From: Massilia sp. HP4 | GTDB taxonomy: Bacteria; Pseudomonadota; Gammaproteobacteria; Burkholderiales; Burkholderiaceae_D | DNA length: 64,000 bases | Reading direction: 5' to 3' | Assembly (NCBI RefSeq): GCF_005222695.1 | Contig: NZ_STGG01000016.1 | Location: forward strand, 1-64,000 | In this document: positions 31,786 through 41,025 of the stretch, piece after piece | Numbering within the stretch: position 1 is the stretch's first letter | Layout: the number at the start of each line of letters is the position of its first letter | Notes under the pieces: generated by a model | Told to the model about the DNA's origin: nothing | What the model saw: only the letters and a program-made list of their open reading frames with translations | Databases searched by the model: none | Translations under genes and position numbers: made by a program

Positions 31786-34443
31786 ATGCGCACCGATACG
31801 CCCCAGACCATCTACCGGAAAGACTATACCCCGCCGAGTTACCTTGTGGATACTGTCGAGCTCGGCTTCGACCTGGATCCCGCGCGAACCGTGGTGGCCA
31901 ACCGCCTGACCCTGCGCCGCAATCCGGCGGCGAGCGGGCGGGCCATCGAATTGCATGGCGAAGAGATCGAACTGGTGGCGCTGCGCCTGAATGGCAGGGC
32001 CCTGGCCGCTGCCGACTACACGTTGGCCAACAACCTGCTGACGATCCACACGGCGCCCGACGACGTCGTGCTCGAGATCGAATCGGTCTGCGTGCCCGAG
32101 CAGAACACGACGCTCAGCGGCTTGTATGTGTCAAACGGCAACTTTTTCACCCAGTGCGAGGCCGAGGGCTTCCGCCGCATCACGTATTTCCCGGACCGCC
32201 CGGACGTGATGGCCAAGTACACCGTGATGCTGCGCGCCGACAAGGCCCGCTTCCCGGTGCTGCTGTCCAACGGTAACCTCATCCAGCAAGGCGAGCTCGA
32301 AGACGGCCGCCATTATGCGCTGTGGGAAGACCCGTTCAAGAAGCCGTCCTACCTGTTCGCGCTGGTCGCGGCGCGCCTGGTGTGCCAGGAAGAGACCTTC
32401 CGCCTGGCGGACGGGCGCGATGCGCTGCTGCAGGTGTGGGTCGAAGAGGGCAACCTGGACAAGACCGACTACGCGATGCAGTCGCTCAAGCACAGCATCC
32501 GCTGGGATGAAGAGAAATACGGCCTCGAGCTCGACCTGGACCGCTTCATGATTGTCGCCACCAGCGACTTCAACATGGGCGCGATGGAGAACAAGGGCCT
32601 GAACATCTTCAACACCAAGTTCGTGCTGGCCAACCCGCGGGTGGCGACCGACGTCGACTTCCAGGGCATCGAGGCGGTGGTGGCGCACGAATACTTCCAC
32701 AACTGGACCGGCAACCGCGTGACCTGCCGCGACTGGTTCCAGCTGTCGCTCAAGGAAGGCCTGACGGTGTTCCGCGACCAGGAATTCACGGCCGACATGA
32801 TCGGTACCGATACCGGCCGCGCCGTGACCCGCATCGACCAGGTGCGCACCCTGCGCCAGCACCAGTTCCCCGAGGACGCCGGCCCGATGGCGCACCCGGT
32901 GCGTCCCGACTCCTTCGTGGAGATCAATAATTTTTATACGGTGACGGTGTACGAGAAGGGCGCCGAGGTGGTGCGCATGTACCAGACCCTGTTCGGCGTC
33001 GATGGCTTCCGCAAGGGCATGGACCTGTATTTCGAGCGCCACGACGAGCAGGCGGTCGAGTGCGACGACTTCCGCCGCGCGATGGCCGACGCCAATGGGC
33101 GCGACCTGACCCAGTTCGAGCGCTGGTACAGCCAGGCCGGCACGCCGGTGCTGCGCTTCGAGGGCCGCTGGGACGAGACCGCCCACACCTATACCCTCAA
33201 GCTGTTCCAGTCCTGCCCGCCGACCCCGGGCCAGGCCGACAAGCTGCCCTTCCACATCCCGGTGGCGGTCGGCCTGCTGGACGGCGCGGGCAACGATATG
33301 CGCCTGGTGGAGGGCGGCGTCGACCGCGGCAACACGGCGGTGCTCGAGCTGACCCAGGCCGAGCAGACCTTTGTCTTCACCGACGTGCGCGAGCAGCCGG
33401 TGGCCTCGGTGCTGCGCGGCTTCTCGGCGCCGGTAGTCCTGCAGGGCAGCTATACCGATGCCGACCTGCTGCACCTGTTCAGCCACGACAGCGACCCGGT
33501 GAACCGCTGGGAAGCGGGCCAGCGCCTGGCCATGAACCGCCTGCTCAAGCTGGCCGGCGAGGCCGCCGCCAAGGGCAATACCAGCACCAGCCTGAACCTG
33601 GACGACACCTTCATCGAGGCGATGCGCAAGGTCCTGGTCGACGACAGTCTCGATCCGGCCTTCCGCGAACAGGCCCTGCTGCTGCCATCCGAGGGCATGA
33701 TCGCCGAGCAGATCGACGGCGTCGACCCGCTGGCCGTGCACATCGCGCGCCAGTTCGTGCGCGCCGACATCGGCGCGCGCCTGCGCGGCGAGCTGCTGGC
33801 GCAGTACGAGGCCAACCTGACCCCGGGCGCGTACAGCCCGGATGCACTCTCCGCCGGCAAGCGCGCGCTCAAGAACCTGGCGCTGTCTTACCTGAATGCG
33901 GCCCCTGGCGACGACAGCGTGGCCCTGGCCCAGCGCCAGTTCGACCATGCCGACAATATGACCGACCGCGCCGCCGCGCTGGGCGCCCTGATCGCTTCGC
34001 GGGTGCCAGAAGCCGCCGGTGCGCTGGACGCGTTCTACCAGGAGTTCCAGGACGAAGCCCTGGTGGTGGACAAGTGGTTCTCGATGCAGGCCATGGCGCC
34101 GACCACCGACGTGGCGGCGGTGCGCGCGCTGATGCGCCATCCGGCCTTCACCTTGCGCAACCCGAACCGGGCGCGCAGCCTGGTGGCCGTGTTCTGCATG
34201 AACAATCCGGTGCAGTTCCACGCGCCGAACGGCAGCGGCTATGCCTTCTGGGCCGAGCAGGTGATCGCGCTCGACGCGCTCAACCCGCAGGTCGCCAGCC
34301 GCCTGGCGCGCGCCATGGACCGCTGGCGCCGTTACGCGCCGGCGCTGCAGGCGCAGATGCAGGCCGCGCTGCAGCAGGTGGCGGGGCAGGGCAAGCTGTC
34401 GAACGATGTGCGCGAAGTGGTCACGAAAGCGCTGGCAAATTGA
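31786..34443 (+). CDS. pepN: Aminopeptidase N
   Basis: 885 aa M1 metallopeptidase, close to the 870 aa of E. coli PepN. GAMEN at 265-269 holds the N-terminus of the substrate. The zinc site HEYFH is at 301-305, with the distal Glu at 324 (HExxH-18-E). The C-terminal alpha-helical DUF3458 region is complete. Start ATG 31786 (MRTDTPQTIYRKDY) matches the family N-terminus; 31 codons of open frame upstream do not. No strong ribosome site is visible. It degrades cytosolic peptides by removing N-terminal residues. Confidence 0.95.
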   Translation: MRTDTPQTIYRKDYTPPSYLVDTVELGFDLDPARTVVANRLTLRRNPAASGRAIELHGEEIELVALRLNGRALAAADYTLANNLLTIHTAPDDVVLEIESVCVPEQNTTLSGLYVSNGNFFTQCEAEGFRRITYFPDRPDVMAKYTVMLRADKARFPVLLSNGNLIQQGELEDGRHYALWEDPFKKPSYLFALVAARLVCQEETFRLADGRDALLQVWVEEGNLDKTDYAMQSLKHSIRWDEEKYGLELDLDRFMIVATSDFNMGAMENKGLNIFNTKFVLANPRVATDVDFQGIEAVVAHEYFHNWTGNRVTCRDWFQLSLKEGLTVFRDQEFTADMIGTDTGRAVTRIDQVRTLRQHQFPEDAGPMAHPVRPDSFVEINNFYTVTVYEKGAEVVRMYQTLFGVDGFRKGMDLYFERHDEQAVECDDFRRAMADANGRDLTQFERWYSQAGTPVLRFEGRWDETAHTYTLKLFQSCPPTPGQADKLPFHIPVAVGLLDGAGNDMRLVEGGVDRGNTAVLELTQAEQTFVFTDVREQPVASVLRGFSAPVVLQGSYTDADLLHLFSHDSDPVNRWEAGQRLAMNRLLKLAGEAAAKGNTSTSLNLDDTFIEAMRKVLVDDSLDPAFREQALLLPSEGMIAEQIDGVDPLAVHIARQFVRADIGARLRGELLAQYEANLTPGAYSPDALSAGKRALKNLALSYLNAAPGDDSVALAQRQFDHADNMTDRAAALGALIASRVPEAAGALDAFYQEFQDEALVVDKWFSMQAMAPTTDVAAVRALMRHPAFTLRNPNRARSLVAVFCMNNPVQFHAPNGSGYAFWAEQVIALDALNPQVASRLARAMDRWRRYAPALQAQMQAALQQVAGQGKLSNDVREVVTKALAN

Positions 34444-34444
34444 G

Positions 34445-34556
34445 GTAGGGTTGGCGGCCGTGCCGCCGACGCGTCGTTAGTTGGCCGCAAGATCATCGAG
34501 CCCGAGAACGGCACCGAAAACAATCACCGCGTCGGCGGCATAGCCGCCGACCCTAC
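34445..34556. repeat. Pair of inverted REP-like palindromes (copies 2 and 3)
   Basis: Copy 2 at 34445-34473 is GTAGGGTTGGCGGCCGTGCC followed by GCCGACGCG. Copy 3 at 34521-34556 is the reverse complement of the same unit, almost identical to the copy at 11958. Each can form a CGGCGGC/GCCGCCG stem, and the two face each other around a 47-bp core, like a BIME unit. They fill the space between pepN and fbp and may act as an attenuator or mRNA stabiliser. Confidence 0.8.
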
Positions 34557-34584
34557 AAGAATTCAAACCAAACCTGAGGAAGTC

Positions 34585-35586
34585 ATGAAACGCGTAAGTT
34601 TGACGCAATACCTGGTGGAAGAGCAGCGCCTGCACCAGACCATCAACGCCGAGCTGCGCCTGCTGATCGAGGTCGTCGCCCGCGCCTGCAAGCGCATCAG
34701 CTATTCGGTCAGCAAGGGGGCGCTGGGCGAGGTGCTGGGCAGCGCCGAGACCGAGAACATCCAGGGCGAAGTCCAGAAGAAGCTGGACGTGATCTCGAAC
34801 GAGATCCTGCTCGAGGCGAACGAGTGGGGCGGCCACCTGGCGGCGATGGCGTCCGAAGAGATGGAGACCATCCGCCAGATCCCGAGCCGCTACCCGATGG
34901 GCGAATTCCTGCTGCTGTTCGATCCGCTGGACGGCTCGTCGAACATCGACGTCAACGTCTCGATCGGCACCATCTTCTCGGTGCTCAAGGCGCCGGAAGG
35001 CATGAACCAGCCGACCGAACAAGACTTTTTGCAGGCCGGCAGCACCCAGGTGGCGGCCGGCTATGCGGTCTACGGCCCGCAGACGATGCTGGTGCTCACC
35101 ACCGGCAACGGCGTGCACTGCTTCACGCTGGACCGCGAGATGGGATCGTGGGTGCTGACACAGAGCGATATGCAGATCCCGGTCACAACCCGCGAATTCG
35201 CCATCAATATGTCCAATAAACGCCACTGGCATCCGCCGGTGCAGCGCTATGTCGACGAGCTCTTGGCCGGCGAAACGGGCCCGCGCGGCAAGGATTTCAA
35301 TATGCGCTGGATCGCCTCGATGGTGGCCGACGTGCACCGCATCCTGAACCGCGGCGGCGTGTTCATGTATCCGGCCGACCTGCGCGATCCCGCGTCACCG
35401 GGCAAGCTGCGCCTGATGTACGAAGCCAATCCGATGGCGATGATCGTCGAGCAGGCCGGCGGCGCCGCCACCGACGGCAAGGGCCGCATCCTCGACATCC
35501 CGCCGACCAAGCTGCACCAGCGCGTGCCGGTGTTCCTGGGCTCGAAGGAAGAAGTCGAGGTCGTGACGGGCTATCACCAGGAATGA
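34585..35586 (+). CDS. fbp: Fructose-1,6-bisphosphatase class 1
   Basis: 333 aa. The metal site [21 protein letters not shown] starts at D113 (D113/D116). The substrate-binding block [23 protein letters not shown] and the C-terminal [15 protein letters not shown] complete the signature. A gluconeogenic enzyme hydrolysing fructose 1,6-bisphosphate. GAGGAAG precedes the ATG. Confidence 0.97.
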   Translation: MKRVSLTQYLVEEQRLHQTINAELRLLIEVVARACKRISYSVSKGALGEVLGSAETENIQGEVQKKLDVISNEILLEANEWGGHLAAMASEEMETIRQIPSRYPMGEFLLLFDPLDGSSNIDVNVSIGTIFSVLKAPEGMNQPTEQDFLQAGSTQVAAGYAVYGPQTMLVLTTGNGVHCFTLDREMGSWVLTQSDMQIPVTTREFAINMSNKRHWHPPVQRYVDELLAGETGPRGKDFNMRWIASMVADVHRILNRGGVFMYPADLRDPASPGKLRLMYEANPMAMIVEQAGGAATDGKGRILDIPPTKLHQRVPVFLGSKEEVEVVTGYHQE

Positions 35587-35651
35587 TTGCGCCGTTTTAG
35601 CCCGGGATGCGGCACGCCTGCAATACACACTAGCAAGTTTGCCGCATTGTT

Positions 35652-35660
35652 TGCTAGAAT
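35652..35660 (+). promoter_or_regulatory. Candidate extended -10 promoter for tRNA-Thr
   Basis: TGCTAGAAT has the TGn extension plus a 5/6 match to TATAAT. It lies 65 bases upstream of the mature tRNA. No good -35 is seen at normal spacing, as often with extended -10 promoters. Confidence 0.4.
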
Positions 35661-35724
35661 ATGGTTCTTTCGTCACGGCGGCTTCATTGTCGTGCGCCGA
35701 AAGGAAAGGCGAAGCACAGGTTTC

Positions 35725-35800
35725 GCCGCTGTAGCTCAGTCGGTAGAGCAGCGCATTCGTAATGCGAAGGTCACCAGTTCGATTCCGGTCAGCGGCACCA
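35725..35800 (+). tRNA. tRNA-Thr (anticodon CGT)
   Basis: 76 nt including an encoded CCA. Acceptor stem GCCGCTG pairs with CAGCGGC (ends 35796). The D-arm has AGCTCAGTCGGTAGAGC, the anticodon stem-loop GCATTCGTAATGC gives anticodon CGT (reads ACG), and the T-arm contains GTTCGATTC. A terminator hairpin follows at 35814. Confidence 0.97.
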
Positions 35801-35813
35801 AGATTTGCAGGAT

Positions 35814-35847
35814 AAAGGGTTACAGGCTCGCGCTTGTAGCCCTTTTT
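35814..35847. terminator. Intrinsic terminator after tRNA-Thr, possibly bidirectional
   Basis: AAAGGGTTACA (35814-35824) pairs with TGTAGCCCTTT, with one G-T pair, followed by Ts. Read leftward the stem ends TTTATCC, so it may also stop the secretion-cluster transcript, whose last gene ends at 35893. Confidence 0.8.
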
Positions 35848-35892
35848 CTTTGGCCGGGCACGATAGGGCATGCCTTCCGCCTGCCCACCGGC

Positions 35893-37206
35893 TCATGGCG
35901 CGATGGTGTGCAGCTTGCGGTCCAACGCCTCGTTGCGCGTGCGCATCGCGTGCTCGGCCTGCTCCAGCGTGCGTTCGGTCACGCCATCGATCGCCACGCC
36001 GCCAGCCGGCACGATGCGCGGCGTGATGACCACGATGGTCTCGGTCGCCGATCCGCCGTCCTCGGTGCTCGAGAAGATGCCGCCGATGAGGGGGATGTCC
36101 GACAGCAGCGGCACTCCCAGCCGGCGGTAGGTCGCGCTGCGCTTGATCAGGCCCCCGATCAGCACCGGCTGCCCGTCGTTGGCCACCAGCTGGGTATTGA
36201 CCTCGGTGGTCTTCTTCGACGGGATGCCCGCCGACACCGTGCCGGAGCTGACTTCCGGCCGCACCTTGAGCATGATGCGGCCATCGGCGTCGACCGAGGG
36301 CGTCACGCGCAGTATCACGCCGGTGTCGAGGAACTGGATCGATTCGGACGTGACGTTGTTGATCGTCGTCGTCAACCGGTAGCCGAGCTGGTCGCCCACA
36401 TTGGTCGTCGCTTCCTGGTCCTCGAGCGCCAGCAGGCGCGGCGTCGCCAGCGTATGCACCCGTCCCTTGTTGCTCAGCGCGCTCAGGTAGGCCTCGATGT
36501 TCTTGTTGACGAGGTTCAGGTAAAAGCGCGGGCCGGCGCGGGTGGCGAAACCGGTGGCCCCGAACACGTCCGGTCCCTCGCTGAAGACGCGCGACCAGTC
36601 GACGCCGAAATTCTCGGCCTGGTCCAGCGTGATCTCGAGGATCTTCGCTTCGATCAGGATCTGTTGCGGCGCGCGGTCGATCTCGCGCAGGACGGCGGCC
36701 GCGCGTTGCAGGCCCGCCGCGTTCGACTCGAGCACCACGGTCCGGGTCTCGTCGAGCACCGTGACCGCACCCATCGGGCCGACATGGCGGGCCAGGATCG
36801 CCCCGACCTTGGTCACATCGGCGTAGCGCACCTTCAAGGCCTTCACCTCGAGCGCGTCCGGCCCCTCGGCCGGCGCGGCGCGCGAGTCTTCGATCAGGAA
36901 GCCGCCCGCGCGTTCGCTCACGCTGAAACCGCCGGCCTGTGCGATCGCCTCGATGGCTTCACGCACCGTCAGGTCGTACAGGTTGATCGAGACGTTCCCG
37001 CCGACGCCCCGTCCGAGCATGATATTGACGCGTGCGCTGCGCGCAATCATGTTGAACAGTTCGCTGACCGGGGTGTCGCGGAAGGTATACGACATGGTGG
37101 CCGGAATGGCCGCCGGCGCGACGGGAGCGGCGGGCACCGGCGTGTTTTGGGCATGGACGAACGACGGCAGCGCGAGCAGGGCGCACAGCAGATGGCGCGG
37201 TTTCAT
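35893..37206 (-). CDS. Secretin of a type II secretion/MSHA-like system
   Basis: 437 aa, short for the family. Signal peptide (MKPRHLLCALLALPSFVHA), an N-terminal secretin/TonB (STN) domain at about 40-105, one N1-like repeat, and the C-terminal secretin domain. The last contains QFLDTGVILRVTPSVDADG and VPLLSDIPLIGGIFSS. It forms the multimeric outer-membrane channel. Size and layout resemble MshL/PilQ-like secretins more than GspD, which has more N domains. Start ATG 37206 overlaps the preceding stop by 4 bp. It is the last gene of the leftward cluster. Confidence 0.88.
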   Translation of the reverse strand: MKPRHLLCALLALPSFVHAQNTPVPAAPVAPAAIPATMSYTFRDTPVSELFNMIARSARVNIMLGRGVGGNVSINLYDLTVREAIEAIAQAGGFSVSERAGGFLIEDSRAAPAEGPDALEVKALKVRYADVTKVGAILARHVGPMGAVTVLDETRTVVLESNAAGLQRAAAVLREIDRAPQQILIEAKILEITLDQAENFGVDWSRVFSEGPDVFGATGFATRAGPRFYLNLVNKNIEAYLSALSNKGRVHTLATPRLLALEDQEATTNVGDQLGYRLTTTINNVTSESIQFLDTGVILRVTPSVDADGRIMLKVRPEVSSGTVSAGIPSKKTTEVNTQLVANDGQPVLIGGLIKRSATYRRLGVPLLSDIPLIGGIFSSTEDGGSATETIVVITPRIVPAGGVAIDGVTERTLEQAEHAMRTRNEALDRKLHTIAP

Positions 37207-37517
37207 CGGGAATCCTTGTCTTGCATGTTCAGCAGCATCTCGCTGCCGGCGCGGGCCAGCAGCGCGCCGCGCGCATCGATGCGCAGCACGGTGTAGCCGG
37301 AAAACCGTTCGCCGACGGCGAGCACCTGGCCATCGATATTGGCCAGCGAACGCGCGCCGCCCAGCACCAGCGCGCGCAGGCGCGGCGGCTTGTCGGGCGT
37401 GTCGCCCGGCGCAGCCGGTCGGCTCGCGGCGGGGCGCTGGAACGGGTCGCGCAGCGGCTCGGCGCCGGCGGGGAAGGCCAGCATCAGTGCGATGAACGGC
37501 GGGAGCCAGTAGGTCAT
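37203..37517 (-). CDS. Small periplasmic PilP/MshK-like protein
   Basis: 104 aa. An N-terminal signal or membrane anchor (YWLPPFIALMLAFPAGA) is followed by a Pro-rich segment starting EPLRDPFQRP. A beta-rich unit comes next (LRALVLGGARSLANIDGQVLAVGERFSGYTVLRIDARGALL), as in the inner-membrane/secretin-linking proteins PilP, GspC HR domain and MshK. It probably bridges the PilN/O-like inner-membrane complex and the secretin. It overlaps both neighbours by 4 bp. Confidence 0.65.
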   Translation of the reverse strand: MTYWLPPFIALMLAFPAGAEPLRDPFQRPAASRPAAPGDTPDKPPRLRALVLGGARSLANIDGQVLAVGERFSGYTVLRIDARGALLARAGSEMLLNMQDKDSR

Positions 37518-38050
37518 GGTTGTTCCTGGGTGTCGTAGATGGCCAGTTGCAGCGAAATCCTGCGCTGCTCGCCGGCAGCGGCGGGCGCCAGCGACAGCTG
37601 GACGATGCCGACGGTCGGCTGGCTGGCCTCGATGTCGGCCAGCCAGGCCAGGATCGCCGCATAGCTGCCGCCGGCCGCGATGTCGAGGGTGTGCAGGCGC
37701 AGTCCGGCGACCTGTTGCTGGGCGCCCTGCGCCGCGGACGACACGGTCACGCCGGCACGGGTCGCGCTGCGGCTGACGGCGGCGATCAGCGCCAGCGGCG
37801 CCGGCGCCACCAGCGGCGCGGCGGATGCCGTAGCCGCAGGCGCCGGCGCCGGCAATGCATGCGCGCTGGCCGCGGCGCTGCGCGCTTCGAGCGTGGCCAG
37901 CGCCTTGCGCTGCTGCGCGTGGGCCGCCAGCGGAGCGCGCAGGCCAACGCTCCAGGCCAGCGCCAGCGCGATGCCGATCGCGCCGATCGCCACCAAATTC
38001 AACTGGCGCGCCGGCAGCGCGGCCAGGGCTTCGCCGATGCCGGGCCTCAT
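37514..38050 (-). CDS. PilO/GspM-like inner-membrane assembly protein
   Basis: 178 aa. One transmembrane helix near residues 19-34 (LVAIGAIGIALALAW) and a short coiled coil rich in Ala. A C-terminal ferredoxin-like region (VTVSSAAQGAQQQVAGLRLHTLDIAAGGSYAAILAWLADIE) gives the GspM fold. Its partner is the PilN/GspL-like protein encoded just upstream. Ala/Pro-rich linker of about 30 residues. Overlaps of 4 bp on both sides. Confidence 0.68.
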   Translation of the reverse strand: MRPGIGEALAALPARQLNLVAIGAIGIALALAWSVGLRAPLAAHAQQRKALATLEARSAAASAHALPAPAPAATASAAPLVAPAPLALIAAVSRSATRAGVTVSSAAQGAQQQVAGLRLHTLDIAAGGSYAAILAWLADIEASQPTVGIVQLSLAPAAAGEQRRISLQLAIYDTQEQP

Positions 38051-38691
38051 TCGGCCTCCCCGCGCCGAGTGAGCCAGAGGGTTGCGCGGAAGTCGATCGC
38101 GCTGGCTTCGGCATTGGCGCCGCTGGCCTGCAGCTGGACGTTCGCCAGGCCGGGAACGCGGCCGAGATTGGCGAGAAAATCGGTCATGCCTTCGTAGCTG
38201 CCAGCCTGGCCGCTCAGCTCCACGTGGCTCTCGAGCAGCAGGGTATCGCCGTGCGCATTGCCGGTCGCATACGTGTCCTGCGGGCCGGCGCCCGCGGGCA
38301 ACGCCGCGCCGGCTGGCGCCGCCCGCGTGGAACGCCGCAGCGCGATCGCGGTCAGCCAGGTATCCGTGGGCAGGGCGCGGTCGATGGCCTGGGCGAACGC
38401 GGCCAGCTCGCCTTCGCGCCGCACCACGTCCAGCAGGGCCGCGCGCTGCCGTTCGCGCAGCAGCGCGTCGCGCTGCGCGGCGGCGCGCTGCTGGTCCGAT
38501 TGCGCCGCGCTGGCGGCGCTGCGCAACAGCGAGGCCTGGCGTTCCATGGCGGCGCTGCTCCAGCGCAGCGCCGCATGTCCTGCGGCGGTGGCGATCGCCA
38601 CCGCCGCCAGCGCGCAGGCGGTACGGCGGGCGGTGCGGCGCAGGCGCACACCGTCGCGATAGCTGCGCGGGATCATGTCGATGTCAGCCAT
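38047..38691 (-). CDS. PilN-like assembly protein
   Basis: 214 aa. Cytoplasmic N-terminus MADIDMIPRSYRDG, the PilM-binding INLLP-like peptide region of PilN, then a membrane helix at about 25-43. A long Ala/Gln coiled coil (about 50-85) and a ferredoxin-like C-domain (TWLTAIALRR ... VELSGQAGSYEGMTDFLANLGRVP) follow. It overlaps the PilM-like gene by 8 bp. PilM plus PilN together correspond to GspL of type II systems. Confidence 0.72.
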   Translation of the reverse strand: MADIDMIPRSYRDGVRLRRTARRTACALAAVAIATAAGHAALRWSSAAMERQASLLRSAASAAQSDQQRAAAQRDALLRERQRAALLDVVRREGELAAFAQAIDRALPTDTWLTAIALRRSTRAAPAGAALPAGAGPQDTYATGNAHGDTLLLESHVELSGQAGSYEGMTDFLANLGRVPGLANVQLQASGANAEASAIDFRATLWLTRRGEAE

Positions 38692-39811
38692 GCGCGTCCT
38701 CCCTCAGCGCGAGACCGGTTGCCAGCGCGATCGCGGTTGCGTGCTCGGCGCGCTGCAAGTCGGCCGGGGCCGGGGCCGTGGCCGGGAAGGCCTCATAGGG
38801 ATCGAGCAGGTGCACCGGCACGTCGATCAGTTCGGCCATGCGCGCGCCGATATCGGGATAGCGCGCGAGACTCCCGTTCAGGTAGAGGCGGCTGATCGAG
38901 CTGCCGCGCGTGCGCGAGGCGACGTATATCTGGGTATGCGCCAGCTCGTCGGCCAGCGCCTGGCAGGCTGGATGCAGGATGGCGCGGATGGCGCGCCGCA
39001 GCTCGCCGTGCGGACCGGTATCCGGCACCGCCTCGCGCGCGCCGATGCCGTGTTCTTGCAACAGGCTGGCCGCGGTATCGTGCGGCAGGTCGAGCGCGTC
39101 GGCCACGGCGCGCGCAAGCATGTCTTCGCCGAAAGCGATCTCGCGGTCCAGCATCAGGCGGCGGCCCCAGATCACGGTCAGGTAACTCTTTCTGGTGCCG
39201 AAGTTAAGCAGCGCGACCGACTGGCCGACGTCGCTGCCGTGCAATACAGCCAGCAGGCGGCCGATCGCGGCGGGGCCGATATCGAGCGCCACGGGCGTCA
39301 GGCGTGCGCGCTCGAGCATCGCCAGGAAGGCCAGCACGTGCGTTTTCGGGGCTGCGGCCAGCAAGACCTGGCGTTCGCCGCTTTCCTGGTCGGCGCCGCG
39401 CACCTGGTAGTAGTCGACCACATGCTGCGCAGCGCGCTCGCCCAGCTGCTCGGCTGCGGCGCGCGCCACCGCCTGCGCTTCGGTCTGTCCCTGCGCCACC
39501 TGCACCGTGAGCGGCAGGATCCGCACGTCGGCCGGGGACAGCGCCGACACCACGCGGCGGCCCTCGAACGGCGCCTGCGCCAGCGCGGCGTTGACGAAGC
39601 GCAGCAGCTCCCTGGGGTTGGCCAGCAAGGCTTCGCGCGGCATCGGATACGCGCGCGAGGTCGCGGCCCGTAGCTGCCAGCAGTCGCCGCGCCGTTCGGC
39701 CTGCACCAGGTTCAGCCTGGTGGCGGCGAAATCGGCGCCGATCGGGCGCGCCGCTGCCGCCCCGGAGCCCAGGCGCCGGCCCAGCCGTGCGATCCAGTGC
39801 CGCAGGTTCAT
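38684..39811 (-). CDS. PilM-like actin-fold ATPase of the assembly platform
   Basis: 375 aa. It starts at ATG 39811 (MNLRHWIARLGRRLG), overlapping the GGDEF gene stop by 4 bp. PIGADFAATRLNLVQ is the first actin-fold nucleotide-binding strand. Further blocks are VVSALSPADVRILPL, VALDIGPAAIGRLL and ALLNFGTRKSYLTVIWGRRLMLDREIAFGEDML. The last Gly/Asp positions are weaker than in canonical PilM. It probably forms the cytoplasmic ring linking the ATPase to PilN. Confidence 0.72.
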   Translation of the reverse strand: MNLRHWIARLGRRLGSGAAAARPIGADFAATRLNLVQAERRGDCWQLRAATSRAYPMPREALLANPRELLRFVNAALAQAPFEGRRVVSALSPADVRILPLTVQVAQGQTEAQAVARAAAEQLGERAAQHVVDYYQVRGADQESGERQVLLAAAPKTHVLAFLAMLERARLTPVALDIGPAAIGRLLAVLHGSDVGQSVALLNFGTRKSYLTVIWGRRLMLDREIAFGEDMLARAVADALDLPHDTAASLLQEHGIGAREAVPDTGPHGELRRAIRAILHPACQALADELAHTQIYVASRTRGSSISRLYLNGSLARYPDIGARMAELIDVPVHLLDPYEAFPATAPAPADLQRAEHATAIALATGLALREDAHG

Positions 39812-41013
39812 GGCGTCGCGCCTTGCGCCATGCTGCCGCAGCGGATCGCGGCGCCGCCGGCGCGCTTGGCCTGGTACAGCAGCGCGTCGGCCTGGGCGTA
39901 GGCCGCGTCGAGCGTGCATGCCAGGTCGAGCGCCACCAGGCCGGCGCTGAAGGACGGCGCCGGGATCTCGCGCTCGCCGCTGTGCGTGGCAAGCCCCGCC
40001 GCCGCGGCCAGCGTTGCCGCCAGGCGCGCGCGGGGCTCGCCGCCGCCGGCCAGGATGAAGGCGAACTCGTCGCCGCCAAGACGCACCAGGCATTCCAGCT
40101 CGCCATCGAGCCGCTCTTCAAAGGCGGCGGCGACGGCTTGCAGGACGCTGTCGCCCTGGCGATGGCCGTAGGTATCGTTCAGGGGCTTGAATTGATCGAT
40201 GTCGAGCAGCCCGAAGCAGGCCGGCGCGCCGAGCCGCGCGTGCAGCCCCACCACGCGCGCGAATTCGCGCTCCAGGAAGCGCCGGTTCCAGGCACCCGTC
40301 AGGTGGTCACGCTCGGCCAGCGTGGCCATGGCCGCGCCGGTGCGCTCGAGCCTGAAGCGCAGCGCCAGGTCGTTCTTGCGCACGCGCAGGGCGCGCCCGA
40401 CCAGGACCAGCGACAGCAGCGTCGAGGTGAGCATCGCCAGCTGCAGCGTCCATAGTTCCACATCGCCGAATTCCAGGCGCGTGAAGAAGGTCAGCGAAGT
40501 GAACATGAGGTAGATGGCCGCGCAGGTGAGCGAGGCTTCGCGCAGGCCCCAGGGCATCAGCGGGATCAGCATCAGCAGTATCGCCACGCTCAGCATCACC
40601 ACCACGTGCAGCGTGCCCGAGCGGCGCGCCAGCAGCACCAGCGCCGAGGCGCAGACGATCAGCAGCAGCATGGCGAGCAGGTTGAGCGCCTGGACGTCGC
40701 GCACCTGGCGCGCCGACCAGAACACATGCAGCGCCAGCGCGGCCAGCAGGATATAGGTGTAGCTGTAGCCCGGCCCGAGGTCGAACCAGGAGGCGAAGGC
40801 CGCGGTCTGCACCAGGAACAGCAGGGCCGCCAGCGCCAGCAGGCTGACGCCCTGGCGGGTTGCGCGTTCGATGTGCCCGGTGGCATAGTCGGCCAGCTCC
40901 GGCGCACTGAACCTGGTCGACGACCAGAGGGCGGCGAAGGTATCCGCGAAGCGTGGCGGCGGCGTCGCAGTCGAGGCGACGGAAAGCTGGGTCACGGGTG
41001 TGGTCTGCTCCAT
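39808..41013 (-). CDS. Membrane diguanylate cyclase (GGDEF)
   Basis: 401 aa. About six hydrophobic segments (roughly 55-210) form an MHYT/MASE-like sensor I cannot name. The GGDEF domain contains DHLTGAWNRR, LLDIDQFKPLNDTYGH, and the intact catalytic RLGGDEFAF with GGDEF at 313-317. The RxxD inhibitory site five residues upstream is absent (GELE occupies it), so product inhibition is unlikely. It lies inside the secretion operon between the tip pseudopilin and pilM-like genes, pointing to local c-di-GMP supply. Confidence 0.92.
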   Translation of the reverse strand: MEQTTPVTQLSVASTATPPPRFADTFAALWSSTRFSAPELADYATGHIERATRQGVSLLALAALLFLVQTAAFASWFDLGPGYSYTYILLAALALHVFWSARQVRDVQALNLLAMLLLIVCASALVLLARRSGTLHVVVMLSVAILLMLIPLMPWGLREASLTCAAIYLMFTSLTFFTRLEFGDVELWTLQLAMLTSTLLSLVLVGRALRVRKNDLALRFRLERTGAAMATLAERDHLTGAWNRRFLEREFARVVGLHARLGAPACFGLLDIDQFKPLNDTYGHRQGDSVLQAVAAAFEERLDGELECLVRLGGDEFAFILAGGGEPRARLAATLAAAAGLATHSGEREIPAPSFSAGLVALDLACTLDAAYAQADALLYQAKRAGGAAIRCGSMAQGATP

Positions 41014-41025
41014 GGTGTCATCCGA

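Noticed and set aside
32131..34221. 696-codon leftward open frame inside pepN
   Set aside because: Antisense shadow of a high-GC gene; no family motifs, composition rich in His, Gln, Arg, Ala and Val.
35395..35871. Leftward open frame of 158 codons containing DRNRTGDLRITNALLYRLSYSG
   Set aside because: This peptide is the well-known false translation of the antisense strand of a tRNA gene; it overlaps fbp and tRNA-Thr.
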